A stretch of 64,000 nt of DNA from Acridotheres tristis. Its lineage: Eukaryota > Chordata > Aves > Passeriformes > Sturnidae. The notes below the pieces were generated by a model that did not search any database, had not been told where the DNA came from, and saw only the letters and a list, made by a program, of their open reading frames with translations. The position numbers and the translations under genes were made by a program. Where the stretch lies: positions 70,411,785-70,475,784 of the forward strand of contig CM072885.1 in assembly GCA_037013685.1 (NCBI GenBank). The letters are read 5' to 3'. Of the stretch, positions 1 through 14,131 are shown piece by piece; position 1 is the stretch's first letter; each line of letters starts with the position of its first letter.

Positions 1-20
1 ATGTACAGGGAGCAAGAAAA

Positions 21-117
21 AGAATCAGAGAATTACTCGGGTTGGAAGGGAGCCCTGGGTGTGATCTGGTCCAACCCCCTGCTCCAAGCAGGGGCAGACT
101 TTGAAGTTAGATCAGGT
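21..117 (-). mobile_element. CR1 LINE 3'-end fragment
   Basis: The stretch reads like the reverse complement of the CR1 3' end. It has an AATCAGAGAATTAC tail remnant, then GGTTGGAAGGGA, then TGGTCCAACCCCCTGCTCCA and a trailing TTAGATCAGG. These are hallmark CR1 tail and 3'-UTR words, met here in antisense order, so the element lies on the minus strand. It is a 5'-truncated fragment with no coding capacity, sitting in a DERA intron upstream of the first visible exon. The inner boundary is approximate. Confidence 0.75.
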
Positions 118-779
118 GTTCAATGCTAAGGCACATGGGAGTGTTTTGTTCTTTTTTCATTGTTGTGTAGGGGGAAAATACATACTAAAAGCATATAAAT
201 GTCAGAAAGAAAGACAATCTCTGACAAAGCCATTATTTTTTCCGTTTCCAAAGTTACCTTTGGGTTTTGTACTTAAAAACATACTCATCATAAACATACT
301 CTTAAATAGAACTCATTGCAAGCAGTTTTTGCTATATTGTGATTTAACCATTAAACAACATTACTACGATTTAACTCAAGATACTACTTAAAAGAATTGG
401 AGAAAATTTAAAATGTGTCTATTGCTTCATATCTGAGCTCACTCCTCGTTTGCTCAGTTCTGCTGAAAGCAATAGATACTGTGCTTTTATGTAGGCTCTT
501 CTGGAAAATATCAGGGCATGTGAAAGATCTTTCCATGAGATGCACTTGCCTTACTGGAGATGGGTTTTTGAGGGTACAGCTAATGGTTCTTGTGGATGAA
601 GAGAGGGTAGGATGAGATGCCTGTAAATTTTTTGAATCATGGCAAGCATTAAAAAAAAAAAATAACATTCAAACCTTTTGGTGTATTACTGGCATTTTCA
701 ATTTTATGGTCAATTTATAAAACTTTTTAACACATTCATAAACCATTTCTTCCTTCTGCCTGCACCCCTTTGGTGCTAG
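118..779 (+). other. DERA: DERA intron (3' part of an upstream intron)
   Basis: This is AT-rich intron sequence leading to the polypyrimidine-rich acceptor before the exon at 780 (TTCTTCCTTCTGCC then GCTAG). Apart from an A-run at about 651-661, I see no gene or notable repeat in it. Confidence 0.7.
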
Positions 780-914
780 TGGCTGCTGGGTTTCCATCTG
801 GCCAAACTCCTCTGGAGACCAAACTGGCTGAAATAAGGCTGGCAGTGGAATATGGTGCCCGAGAGATTGACATTGTCATCAGCAGGAGCCTGGTGCTCAC
901 TGGCCAGTGGGAAG
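780..914 (+). CDS. DERA: DERA coding exon (deoxyribose-phosphate aldolase), first exon in window
   Basis: Deoxyribose-phosphate aldolase is a cytosolic class I aldolase that reversibly splits 2-deoxyribose-5-phosphate into glyceraldehyde-3-phosphate and acetaldehyde, allowing salvage of deoxynucleosides. This 135-nt exon follows a CTAG acceptor and ends GAAG|GTGAGT. Its first two bases complete a valine codon begun in the previous exon, 44 whole codons follow, and the last base starts a glycine codon. The translation opens AAGFPSGQTPLETK and closes SLVLTGQWE, matching human DERA (AAGFPAGQT, SLVLTGQWE) from my memory of the family. The aspartate of the EIDIV segment, equivalent to the active-site Asp102 region of the E. 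coli enzyme, is present. Human has VVINRS where this sequence has IVISRS, an Asn-to-Ser difference. The N-terminal exons are outside the window. Confidence 0.96.
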
Positions 915-2596
915 GTGAGTAAAAAAATCCCTTTGGCAAGGAACCCAAACCTTTCTGTGTGCACATGCAGGGTCTGTCTTTGTCTCTTCCCCAGATCTCT
1001 CCATCAGAATTTGAAGAATTTGGCCTCTCCCCTCAGAACAACTGATGATAAAAACTGTTTAATCAATTTATGATAAAAGAGTTGCATTTTTTGAGAGGAA
1101 TGCTGTTGGACATTGTGTCAGGCTGGGCAGGCAGAATAACTTTGTTTGAAAATTCAGGTCTATTCCCTCTGTGCCTTTAGAGGATTTTGTGTACAGCATG
1201 GAAAAAAATAGCAAGTAAAAGCCTAATTATATGAGGAGTTTTGTTAGAAAGCCCAAGGGGCTGCTAATGTAGATGATACCTTTTTAAATTTACGTGGTTC
1301 AATTCTTGATGAAAACACGTATTTTAGTTGTTTTCTTCCTCCTGAAAGTTGAGGGTACAAATTGCCTGTTCATATTATTATTGATGTTCTGGCGTCTGCA
1401 GACTGCCACTAATTAGTAAGAACAATAATGCTGAAGATGGTTTTTGCTCTAATTGCATCCTTAATGTCCTGTGAATGGTTTGCCTTAAGTGCTGACAGTG
1501 CTCCTATCGCCAATCTCCATGTGAAGGTAGACAAATCATTGTCTTGGAATGAATTTTCCATTCAGCTGTAGAATGCAGTGCCATCATATCCTGTTTGCTT
1601 ATAATGGACCCCTGGTTACCTGCTTTTATTTAAGGAAATTACAGAAATCATGGTAATAGATCATGTTTTCAGGTCTTCTTTCAATTAACAGTTAGAATTG
1701 AGCCAAAACCCCCAAATATTTCTGCATCTGTGTCTCCAGGGCTGCTTTCCTTGCTGTAATACCTTTGTGGTATTTGCAGTCTCCACACTTTTGTTCTCAG
1801 TTATTTAAGGATTCTGTAAGGGAGAGCTCAGAGGAGAAGGACAGGGCTTGGATTCAGAGTTTGGATCCTGGCTGAACTGAGCTGGACATACATTGTCAAA
1901 TTTCTCTGCATGGGACATGAATTATTCTCTGTGCTCACAAATTACAAGGGAGGAGTGCAGCAGTGATGGATGTGATATAAAACTGTCAATTTACTAAATT
2001 TTACTAAATAAGTAAATTAGGTATGGCTTTTTCATTTGATATGCATGTTCTTTTATCCAGAGATGAAGTCATGACAATGTTGAAAGCCACCCTTGTTTTG
2101 GCATGGCTTATATTTTTTTTTTCCCACTGATGGCAGAATTCAAATTATTTCTAAATGATTTCTTCAGTTTATTCGTGAATCTGAATGTTTGTGACACGTG
2201 TTTACATGATCTCAGAAAAAAAGCTACTTCAGGAACAGAATTTACTTGCCTTAGAGGTGCCACAAGGTGAAATACTACAATATTTAACTTTCCTATTAAA
2301 AAAAACCCCAAAAAACGTTTCATTAGGTGATCTGGATATTTGGGTGAAAATCTAGTGTTCTGTCTTGCTGTTTAGCTTTCAATAGGTATGCTACCTGTGT
2401 GATTAGGGGTAATACTAAAATTAATCAGTACTAATTAATCTATAAAATACTTTTAAGGATCCTAGAGGAAGGGATGAAGAAGGATTTTTAGGCTAAATCC
2501 CTACATTACATAGAATTAAGTAGTGCAGGACCTGTGCTTGTGTTTAAGGTTCTTCATCAACTAAAGCACTTTGCACTTCTATTATAACTTATGCTA

Positions 2597-2600
<4 letters not shown>

Positions 2601-2643
<43 letters not shown>
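2601..2643. repeat. (TAA)n trinucleotide microsatellite
   Basis: About 14 uninterrupted AAT/TAA units lie in a DERA intron. A perfect trinucleotide tract of this length is usually polymorphic. Confidence 0.97.
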
Positions 2644-5572
2644 CAACTTATATGAGAATTTTCTTATGCTGATACTCTTCATAACTTCAGAACTTATTGA
2701 AAAAAGAATAAATCTGTGTGGTTGAGTGCTTTATCTCACTGTTCATTTTTAGCTTTTCTTCTAGGCTGTGCAGTAATTGGGGTCACCACAATACAATAGT
2801 GTTGCTTTGTGATTTGCTTCAAAGGCTTGTTTGGTTATTAAATATTTTAGTGTATGTCCAATTATGTCAGGTTATTCTAAAGCAGTTCTTGAATATTGCT
2901 GGAGCTCTTTATGACACTCAGAATGTGTTTTCCAGATCTTTGTGAAGTAATTGTTAAGATCTTTTAAATAAGGCTGAATACAAAAGCAGCTTTATTGGAC
3001 AGCTAAATTACATCAGAAAATAACATTAAATGAGATATAAGTTTATGAACTTACCTAGCTTTTTTTTTTTTCTTTTTAAAGCAATACTACTTTAAAGTAG
3101 TTTACTGAGCTATTGTCTTGTATTACTTGACAAAGTATGGATTAAACATAAATTATCAATTTGGATACTTCCTTTAGCCACGGAATGTGGAGCCTTTATG
3201 TAAGGAGTGGTCAAGCTGGCAGACAAGTTGTTGAAATAGACTGGATTTATTTATTATTCTTTTTCCCCCCCTGTACCTGCTGAAGTAGTGTGGGGTGCAG
3301 GAATTCATGTCAGTGCTAATTCCACAGTGGACATGTTACACTGTCAGTGTCAGGACCATTATTAATCCATCATTTGCTCTGGGGCAGTTGAATTTTCATA
3401 TAAGAAAAGGGAAAAAAAACCACCCCAGTTATATTCAGAGAAACTTGAGCACGTCTGCATCCATGGCATCATAACCTCATTTTGTAAAATGCTTTTCACT
3501 CCTGCTGATGGTTCAGATGTGAGTGTGGAAGTTTTGGTCAGGGGTTGGGACCCAGTTTTGTGCTCCATCATAAAAGGGCAAACAAAACCCCCTCCCTGCT
3601 CCAGACACCTGCTCCCCACTTCGTTCAGGAAGCTGTGGCTGGATTTAGCATTTCCTTGCTGCATGATTTTCTGTTTTTTTTTTTTTTTCTCCTGGAGCTG
3701 GGCTTGCACAGATGTGGCTGCAGCAGGGCTGGGGGAGTGGTGTTGTGCTGAGAGCCTTGTGCTTGGCATTTTGTTAACAAACCTGCCATTAATTAACATG
3801 TCAGACAGAAGGGGCTCCAGCTCATCACAATCACCTTGATCTTTTTTTCTAACAGAAATCAAAACATCTTCTCATCTCAATTTCTACCCCTAACATCAGT
3901 CACTGTGACTGACTGGATAAAAACACCAAATAAATTGATTTTTTTTTTTTTTAAAGTGATTTTTATCACCACATTTTTCCATATTCCACTATCCCATGAA
4001 AAATTAAGCAGTGTGGGTTTTTATCCTCCTTTAATATTTTCATTTCCTTTGTAGGAGATCTGGATTATCCCCTTTATTTTGTGATTTTTGGGACTACTGT
4101 ATTACACTAAAAAGTAAAAAAAGTAAAAGTAACAGACCATCGAGACAATCTAGTGCAGATTACAGCCAGCAGAAATTATCAGGGATGTTTGCTTGGGAAA
4201 TATATAGGGGAAGGAACATTTTCTTTGCTGTGTTTAATAGCTGCTAAAATTCAATATAATGTACTAAATATTTACAGTGTTAGGAACATTTCAAGAAAGC
4301 TTACAACTCTTGTGTTTTATAACATGGAATTAAAACCACAGCCACGAAAGCATTTTTTTTTTCCCCCTACAAAATTTGATTTTTTTCTGACTTCTACAAA
4401 TACATCTAGTAAAAAGGAGGTCTAAAATTCATGGAAACTGTCAGGTATCTCCAGGGGTGCAAAGCAGAAGAGTTTTTATGTCACATCCTTTTTAACAGCT
4501 GGATCAGTAGAGCTCCAGCTGATTATGTTAGTGAGCAGCTGGCTCCAGGTATTCCAGATGGGTTGGCTTGTTTTGGGGTTTTTTGTTTGTTTATTGGTTT
4601 GGGTTTTCTTGCCTTTTTTTCCCCCCTAGTTTAAGATTTATCCTACTTTTAGAATGGATAATATTGGTGCTTTGTTTAATAATGAGAGCTTTTACTTTGT
4701 TTTTAGGAGTCAGAAAGGAATCCTCTTGCAACCTCTTCATGGTGTTCTTAGCTCAGAGTTGAAAATGCACCTGCAGGGTTTCCTGGGATAGAGTTTTTGG
4801 ACCAAAACCTTCGTGCTAAGCAGAGATGCTGTGTGTGCTGTGTTCTGCACAGGTCACAGATATTCCTGGATACAGATATTCACAGATATTCACTGTATTT
4901 GTATCCAGCTTTGATCCTGCTGCTGTTCTGATGGAACTGAGTCCTTAAGGGCTGGAGTTTTTTGGCAGCATGGTCTGTCCCACAGGAAGCCCAGCACTTC
5001 TTGAAACACTGAGCACATTTTGAAGTGTGACTAACTGCACCCATGCTTTAGACATTTGCCCAAGATTTTCAGGGTAATCCTGTTGTTTGTGCCTTGATTT
5101 AAATCTGACTGAGTACTGAAACTGCTCCTTTTATTTTTGAAAGGAGTAGGAGCTCTTACACTCGTTCTGTATCAGAGCAGTTCCAGCTTTCACTGGGATG
5201 CTCGGGTTAAATTGCTCTGTCCCAAACGTAGTTGCATTTCTATCAGGGTTTTGAAAATTCCCTGTGAATGTCAGCTATCTCTGAATTAAAGAACAGCATT
5301 TTCTTACCCACACAGCTGCCCCACTGAGGTGTGCCCACTTTTGCAGGGCTGGTGGAGGATGCTGAGCTGCCCGTGGGATGGTGTGTGCTGGCAGGCAGCG
5401 AGCCTGCTCCAACCTGCTCCATGCTGATTGTATGTAAAATCATCTTCCAACTGCAAGGGAGGCTGCTGGAGCTGCAGTGCCAGGCAGCTACAGCTCTGAG
5501 GATGTGATTTCTTTGCGTGGAGTCCAAGCTAAATGTACGTTTTGTTGATTTTATTTTGACGTTTTTGGTGGC

Positions 5573-5800
5573 GTGTGGTCACTGCTCTGCAAAGAGAGGG
5601 AAAGGACAGCAACACCCACGGAGCTCTTTGGGGAAAAAAGGCCAATTTATTGTACAGCCAGCCCGGGTTTAAAGTGTGTCAGTGCAGCCAGGACAGGACA
5701 GGAGCTCATGGGACAATTGGGAAAAACATCCTTGGGACAGCACCTCAGGATGTGTCCCACGGCAAAGACACCAGGGGTTAATGTTGGTGATGAATTCCAC
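5573..5800 (-). mobile_element. possible LTR remnant
   Basis: This GC-richer block stands out from its AT-rich flanks. Read on the minus strand it contains an AATAAA signal (plus-strand TTTATT in CCAATTTATTGTACAGCC), followed by a TTTTTTCCCC stretch, as in the R/U5 part of an avian retroviral LTR. No TG...CA ends, target-site duplication or internal genes are recognisable. The call is an inference from texture and could simply be unique intronic DNA. Confidence 0.25.
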
Positions 5801-7227
5801 TCTGTTTGTCACCGTGTTGTCACCCTGGGACACTCCTCCCTAACTGAAGCTGCAGTCAGCTTGGCAGCCTGGGAATGGAGCTGAGAGTCAGGAGAAATCC
5901 AGGCCTGGAGAGAATTCCCAAGCTGGAATTCCCGAGCTCTCTAAACGTGTGTGTCCACAGTGGCGTACCTCAAAGGCTGGGAAAACTTTTTCCTCTTGTT
6001 ACCCAAACTAGGAGGAGAAGAAAGCTGCTTTCTCTGGCTTTTCAAAAGCTTCAGGAAAGAGTCACTCCACAAAAAGAGATTTCGTTTGGATCTAACATGA
6101 GCAGGGTTATTAAATGCACCAAAAAAAAAAAAAATAGCACAGGTCCTTTGTGTTTCCTTTTTGAGCCTCGATTTGATGTATGTTTCTGGAGCATCACCAA
6201 TTGATCAATAAAACATGTTAGACTGCATGCTAGCACTGATTAATTCACACCTTTGGTCCACAGTAAGAAACAAGGTGAAGCCTGGTGTCTATAAAGGGAC
6301 TTGCTAAGTGCATCAGCCAGTTGTCTGCTAATGTGTGCAGCGAGTCTCAGAAGGGCAGCCCAGCAATCCCAGCCCTGGACACCCTGGTGTGCCCATGGCA
6401 TTGCTCAGATGAGGGCTGGCAGACCCTGCCCTGGCTTCCAGGTCTCTCTTAAAATGAGGGGAAATGAAATCTAGTATTGCTGGGAAAAAATAGAGTCATT
6501 ATAGCCTGGACTGCTTTAGCAAGTTTATTTAAAACTCTGTTTTAGCCTTCTGCTAAAGAACTTTTTGGTTGGATGTTTGAAGATTGAGTGCAGTTTGTCA
6601 AAAGGACCCTCTTGCAAAGCATCCTGTTTGTTTATTTTGCATCTTAGTTTTTTTTAAATTCAAGATCCAGAAATGGTGACCATGCACTATAAGAGCTGCT
6701 TTTCTCCCCACACTGGAGCAATCTTAAACATGCCCAAGTGGCCAGCATCTGACTGCAGTGTTCCATTAATTTCTAGCTTTTTTAGCCTCCCTGTGTGCAA
6801 ACTTTTGTGGGAGCACTGCTGAGTTTTACCAGGAAGGGTGGGAGGGTTTCATTGGCCAGGTGCAGAGGAAAACAGCTATTTCTGAGTACTGATTCAAAAA
6901 TGTCCTACATTTATTGCTGGAAAAGCTGGTTTAAGATCAATCTTTACTACCACAGCATTTTTAACTCCCAATGTCTTCAGGGGTATTTCATCCATTTGTA
7001 GTTTTGAGAGAACAGCCATTAATAGCTATTAAGTGAAGTCTGAAATTGCACAGCATCCCTAATTACCTCCAGCCATGTAATTCATTGAACTTACAAAACT
7101 CAAATTCCTGAGTGCTACGACTAATTACGAGATTGGAAATGAATCCAGAAGTGGAAATCATGGCCATACTTGAACATCTCTCTCTCTCAGGCATCTTGGA
7201 TCATTTGCACCTGCCTTGTACCCCCAG

Positions 7228-7356
7228 GTCTGTACGAGGAGATCCGTCTGTGCCGTGCAGCCTGTGGAGAAGCTCACATGAAAACCATCCTGGCTACAGG
7301 TGAACTGGGCTCCCTTGCCAATGTCTACAAGGCCAGCATGATAGCTATGATGGCAG
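7228..7356 (+). CDS. DERA: DERA coding exon, second in window
   Basis: This 129-nt exon begins with two bases that complete the glycine codon started at 914, then carries 42 codons and ends with one base of another glycine codon (GCAG|GTAAAT donor). The translation includes LYEEIRLCRAACGEAHMKT and the conserved ILATGELGSLANVYKAS core, closely matching human DERA (GEAHLKTILATGELG). It contributes central strands and helices of the TIM barrel just before the Schiff-base lysine. The next intron is the largest in the window at 22.3 kb. Both splice sites are canonical and the phase joins cleanly to the flanking exons. Confidence 0.97.
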
Positions 7357-10300
7357 GTAAATACACCTGGGTCTCCTTCTGAGCCTAACAATGTCTCTGC
7401 TGTGTCATTTATGAGGTTTAAAAAAAAAAAATCCTAGCGGTGGAAGTTTGGTTTTGTGGGTGTAGGAAAAAAAAACTTGTGTAGCAATTGCTGAAGGTGG
7501 AGTAATGAAGTGTCACTGTGTAAACTACAAGAAACATTTGTAGAATGTAGAATAAGAAACTGCTGAATGGCAAGGGTTGCAGGAACAAATGAAATTCGTT
7601 GTCAAACATCTGCTCAGAATGTTTGATAAAGGCATTTGGGGCAGACACACTGATGGAGTGATGGTGACCTACAGGTGAGATGTGGGTGGATGCCTCACAA
7701 CCTTGTTTTACATGCAGGGGGGGCTTCCCTGTGAAGATTCGTGCCCAAAGCTCTCAGCTTTGGTTTGTGATCACTTGCAGCCCCCTCTGAGAGGCAGCTC
7801 AGGAAAGCTGAGGATGGAGTTCCCAGGGGCTGTGATTCTTTGTGGGTGTTTCATTTTTGCAGAGCTTAGCACCCATTTGAGCCCAGATTTTCAGCAGTGT
7901 ATTCTCTCTGCAGCTTTGGGAACAACTTTTCCTTTCTGAAACAGGATTATAGTTCTGTGTTTGAGATGAAAATTGGGAATTGGCTCCCAGGCACTTGCTT
8001 TTCCCACCGTGCTTGAAGGAGGGCTCCTCAAGTTTATTTCTACAAGTGTAAAGATGTACAAAGAACCTCTTGGGCTGGTCTGTCTTCTAAACTTCCCCTC
8101 ACTGGTTGTGTTGTTTTTTTTTTTCTTCCTTTCTTTTCTTCTGACTTGAAATTCTTACTTTAAAGCAAGAAAAACGTCATCTAGTGTCTTGTCAGTATTT
8201 AAATAAATATTCAGCTCGCTGCTGAGCTCACAGTTACCATACACAATTCTGTGTTTCTCTGATTCAAGTGGAATGGGGAGAGCATTTCAGGCTTCTAACA
8301 AGCCCAGCTACAATGTCAATTAGTATCATTAGACACAGAGGATCAGTATTATGCCACTAAATATTGCTTTTTAATTAGAAGAGGTGTAAGAAACACACAT
8401 TTCCTCTTATTTAAACTGATGTAGTAATCATTATCATCACTTTTTGTGTCACTGAGTAGTGAGAAATTCAGCTGGTAAAGCATTTTACCATTTTCAGAGT
8501 TTTGCTGCTGTAGTTTTTTTGAAATACAGCAGATGGCTCTATTGTTAATGATTTTCCTTGCCTAGTTATTCACTTTACAAGATACTCATCCATCTGAATA
8601 TATCCAGTAATTTCCTTATTTCAGTCTTTTGCTTTTTGTTTTTTTGTGGGTAGGCATAAAAATAAGATTTTATTTGTGCTCTACATACATGCATTGAGGG
8701 CCAGACTTTCAGAGTCCAACTTGTCAGAACTACTGAGAGCCTCAAATTCCAGTAGAACTTTGTTTTATTTGTATGTTTGTATCATTTTGGGGAGAAAGTG
8801 AATGCACAGTATAGTGGATTCAACTGAAAAACTGGCTTTGGAAGTTTTTGCTGCCTCTGACCAGTTCCTCCTGTCCTTTACAGCAAAATACAATTCCTTC
8901 AGCTGTGCTGATAGAAGTGCTTCTCATTATTTAATTACAGTTGAAAATAATTCCAGGAAAGGGTTAACTCATTTGCTGTAGGGCTTTTGATTGGTTGGCA
9001 ATGCTTTAGGGTTTGGTTTGTTTTTTTTAATGGTCACAGCCTCAATAATCTGGTTCCCAGCCTTGCTTTGCATGCAGTTGTGTCAGAGTAACTGAGGATG
9101 TGCAGTCCCTAAAACTCTCAGTTCCCTATCCATGGTGCCAGCCTGTTGTGTGGGGAGCACAAAATCCAGGGGTTCCAGATGTTTGCCTTGCTGTGCATGC
9201 ACACACTTTGTCCTGAAGCACAAAGCCACCAGAGATATAATATATAAAATTTAACTACATAGTGTGTGTATAATATTAATATAATGGCTATAATATATCT
9301 ATTTAATTGTATAAAATATAAACTAGTATAGTCTATATCATTTTCCTCTCTGTGAACTGGTGGCTCTGAAATAATTCCCCATGGCTACTTTTTCTTCCTT
9401 CTCCAGTGCAGTCCACAAGGAGAAAGACATCAGAATTGGGAGGAGGCACACAGGTATCTGAAATTCTTTTAACCATGCCTTTACCAGCTTGACTGGCACT
9501 CCATAAATTCTTCTGGAATATTTGAGGAGCTGTTTCTGAGTGAGAGAGGCTGACATTTCAGGGAGGACCTGGCAGGAGTGATGTCTGCAGTGCTGGGGAG
9601 GGCAGGGGCTCTGTCCCAGTGCCACAGCAGCAGTGGATTTTGGAAAGCTGCCTGAGATCAGTACCTAGCACTGAGTCAGGGAATTTTGGGTCATTGGTTT
9701 GGAGCATCCACTGCCATTTCTTGTGCTTCCTCAAGTGCTGGTGGTGATCTGAGTGCATGAGCTTCTCAAGGAAACTGATTGCATTTGTGACTCTGCTTTG
9801 GGGACAGAAAGGAATTATTCATGTTCAGGGTCTGGTGGATCCTTCAGTAAATCATGTCCATTTCTACAGGAGACACTCATGTCTCTGCCTAGGTATAAAC
9901 AGTCCTGACTACCCCATATTAGTTGCAACTCTTATATATTTCTTCATTAAGAATTTCCAAGAAGAAATTTCTTCTTGAGAACGCTCCAGAAAGAGTTCTT
10001 GTACATAATATGAGAGATGGGTCATTTTAAAACATCTGTTTCTTGACACAAACATCAGAAACAGCCAAGGAAAGGCAAGATGAGCTTGCAGAGGCAAAGG
10101 AATGCTTCAGTAGAGCTGTTGGTGACTTAATTGCATATTTTGCTCATATATGAGATTTTTATTCTGGAGAGCCATATTGCCTAATTACAAGTCTCTATTG
10201 TCCTGTGTAACAATTCATAATCCTTAAGATATGCAGACTGGGAAGGAGGTGGAGGAAGTGATTAAGTAAAGGTACTTTGAAAGTGAAAACTTGTTCTGTG

Positions 10301-13300
10301 TCATTTTTGACTGTGAGAACTCCTTTTACACACTTTGGGAAGCTGAGGGAGCACAGCAGTGGGATGTGAAAGATATTTATTTTCTTTATATATATCTGAG
10401 CCAAGTACCTGTGTTGAGAACAAGGAAGAGTGATGTGTGTTCTTCTGCATCCATCTACTGATGTATGGGTTTTAAACAATTTTTTCATATGTCATTAAAC
10501 AATTAGTCAAATAAATGGTATGTGGAGATACAATGTAAACATTGAATTTAGGAAGGGAGTGAGTTAGTGCTAAAACAAACCAACTTCTAAAGTCTCTAGC
10601 ACTTTATAAAAAATCCTCCAAGAAGCAGCAGAAGGTGTCTGAAGCAATAATGTCTCTGATGTCTAGAAGGGGAAAATTAAAACACATTGAATATGTGAGC
10701 AGAAATGGTTTTAGATCCTTTGATACTGTTCATTCCAAAGGGAACAGAAATAACATAACCAAACAGGGAGGAGAAGGTTTGTGTTGCAGTTCACAGGGGA
10801 CAGGGATGGTTTGGAACATCTCAGAATAATGCCTGGCTACACAAAGCCTTTACCTCAGCTCTAAATAAGATTTTTTTATCCTGGGGTTAATATTAGGGAA
10901 GACAAACTGTAAGATGCCAATAGCTGTTGTTGTTCTGAGCACTTTGTGGCACAGATTTGTTCTGAGCAGGGTTATGTGGTGTGACTGTATGAACCAAAAC
11001 TTCTGCCAAGTGACTGTTCTATGGAAAATGAGAGACCAAGGAAACCAAACTGGCAAAATTGAGTGAAAAGCAAGGCAATGCTTTGCTCAAATGCAGCTAA
11101 CATAGGAAACAAAATTACTGAATAAGTGATAATACTTGGCACTCAGTACTTTATGTCTTCGGAGCACATAAGTGACATTAGTGGAGTAAATCTTACAATT
11201 GCCTTGTGAAATATGAGACAAAGATAATAACAGACAAAGCAGAAGTCAAACTGAGATGCACTGTGAGTTTCTGGCTTTAAGTCTCATGCTCAATGCAAAA
11301 ATCAAGGGTCCCACCTCAGTGGCATGTGAGTTGTGTTATGTGTTGGTTTAATTGTGTGTCTACAATTTCAGCTGTAATTTGATAATAAGTCAGCCAGTTA
11401 TTAGAGCCCAGAGATTTGAAAATGAAAGGCAGGCCAAGGGAGGAGACTTGGTAATAACACCTAAACAAAATTGCACTTTGTGCCTTGTTTTACTTGTCTG
11501 AAATCCAACCAACTTGTTGAGTTTGTTTATCTGTAAAGGGTCCCCTCTCCCTGTCAAACATCCCTCAGCAATCGGGGCAGTGTGTGTGTGTGTGTCTGCT
11601 CCTGGAAGCAGCTCCTGCCTGTGCCTGTGATGTGTCTCTGGAAGCTGCCCAGGGTGGCAGATGATGCTCAGCTCTGCTCTGGAGGTGCAGGCTGGGGCTG
11701 GGGGCAGGTCAGGGAGCCCTCACCCTTAGGGCTGTGTGGGAAGAGTGTTTGGCACTGACTGACTGGTCACTGAGCCTTTCTTGGCCACTGTGTTGAAAGC
11801 AGAGGTGGCTGCTTAAGGGGTTTACTAGGACAGTGATTATTGCTGTGGGATTTCATCACTTCCCTGTCTGCTGCAGCACAAATCCTGCATTCTGCACGGT
11901 TCCGTGGTTGTTCTGCATCTCCAGCACTCTGGTTAACATCGCTGAAAGTTTAGTGCAAAGAACAAGCTCAAAATGCACTGTGGAAAACCAAGATGCAGTA
12001 TGACAGTCTGCCTCAAAGTTTTGAATGATATCATTGACTAACAAAGTTTTGGAATTAAATTTAAGATCAAAAGATGGAGTATCTTTAAATACAATCAACC
12101 TGAAAGAGGGTTGGAACAGAAACAAGTGACTTCATTTGTTCTGGTACAGAATGGGGAGAAATGAAAAAAAGCCAGCAGTGTGAAAATGCAGATAACAGCA
12201 TGTTCAGTGAGGCACTACAAGGATGCTCCTTTAAATGAGGTAATTGCCTACAAGCTTAACAGTGATACTGCAGCTAATCACTAGGAATAATGTAGGTGTG
12301 ATAGATAAGCTTGGAGTTGAAAAGTTCCAACAATGCAATCACAATATCCTCAGGTTTGAATTGCTGATGAGAGGCCATACAAAGACTAGTAGCAGGAGAA
12401 AAGAAAAAAAAAAGGGGAATGTGAAATGACTTCAAAATGTATCTGGAGCTCAGTAATATGTGTGTAGGGAATCAGAAGTGAAGGAGTGGAAAGTGGTTGA
12501 GACAGGCTAGGACAGGCTCTCATGAAAAGTCTTTCCAGTTGAGTCAACAGATCCCTGCATGGGTAAGTAGAGACAAAGATGTTGGGGGAAAAATAAAGAT
12601 ACACAGAGTGTGTGAAGTAAGGACAGAGTTAGAGTGCATGCAGTGAAGCCTCATTTGTTTGCAGTTTGTTAAAAACCCATTCGTGCATGCAGTGGCACAT
12701 TTTGTTATGCATTTATTTATGTGTTTACTGAAGTGTGTGCCTGCCTCCACAGCCATAGCTGAGGGGACATCTTTATTTGGGGCCATTCATATTTGTCAGA
12801 GCAGGATACCTGGCAACTCTGCTAATTTTGTGCAAGGTCTGTTCTATTAATGGTATTCTCCTGTAATCAGAAAATCAGAATATAGACCCTCCAGTGAAGT
12901 CAAAGAAGAAATACCAGTGTAAAACTGTGTAAAACCTGTCAGCTGTTTGATTTTTTGTTACCCACACCACCACCTGAATTTCTCCCTCCACCATCTCCAC
13001 TTACAAATAGAAACAATTCTGTTTCCAAGCACTTCTCACCTGAAAAGCACCAAATCAGGAAGCCAGAGGATGGGTTTGAGGTTGCAGAATGACTTCCAGC
13101 ATATCATCACTTTGGACAACTCTTCTTGCCTCTCTGGTTTTGTGTGTAAAATTAACATTTGTGTGCTTTATAGAACTTCTGTGGGGCTTAGTAAATTAAG
13201 ATTTAAACAGAAATGTGTTCTTCTCGTTAAAAGGTAAAAATTGTTGTGCCTTTGCATGAAGATGGAATACTCTGGGTCATGATTCAAATTGGGAAATGGA

Positions 13301-13408
13301 GCAAGGGAAGGTGTGGAAATTTTCTGGTGGGTGCTGCTGGCTGTGATATCCTGGTCCAGCCAACCCTGGGAGTGGCAGTGGTGGTGGGAGCAGGCAGGAG
13401 CAGCAGGG

Positions 13409-13454
13409 AGGTTCCCTTCCCCCAGCTGTTCTCACAGCACTCTGCCCAAAACAT

Positions 13455-13489
<35 letters not shown>

Positions 13490-13756
13490 GGTTCCCTCCC
13501 CCCAGCTGTTCTCACAGCACTCTGCCCAAAATTTATTTATTTATTTATTCATTTATTTAGGTTCCCTTCCCCCAGCTGTTCTCACAGCACTCTGCCCAAA
13601 ATATTTATTTATTTATTCATTTATTTATTTATTTAGGTTCCCTCCCCCCAGCTGTTCTCACAGCACTCTTCCCAAAATTTATTTATTTATTTATTCATTT
13701 ATTTATTTATTTAGGTTCCCTCCCCCCAGCTGTTCTCACAGCACTCTGCCCAAAAC

Positions 13757-13791
<35 letters not shown>

Positions 13792-13868
13792 GGTTCCCTT
13801 CCCCCAGCTGTTCTCACAGCACTCTGCCCAAAGCATTTATTTATTTATTTATCTATTTATTTATCTAT

Positions 13869-13899
<31 letters not shown>

Positions 13900-13944
13900 G
13901 GTTCCCTTCCCCCAGCTGTTCTCACAGCACCCTGCCCAAAACAT

Positions 13945-13975
<31 letters not shown>

Positions 13976-14088
13976 GGTTCCCTCCCCCCCGCTGTTCTCA
14001 CAGCACTCTGCCCAAAACATTTATTTATTTATTTATTTATTTAGGTTCCCTTCCCCCAGTTGTTCTCACAGCACTCTGCCCAAAACAT

Positions 14089-14131
<43 letters not shown>

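Larger units (their letters stand above)
915..7227 (+). other. DERA: DERA intron, 6.3 kb
   Basis: The intron runs from donor GTGAGT to acceptor CTTGTACCCCCAG. It holds an (AAT)n microsatellite at about 2.6 kb, several poly-T or poly-A tracts and a possible LTR remnant at about 5.57-5.8 kb. The rest is unannotated single-copy-looking AT-rich sequence. Short open frames here have no splice or family support. Confidence 0.85.
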
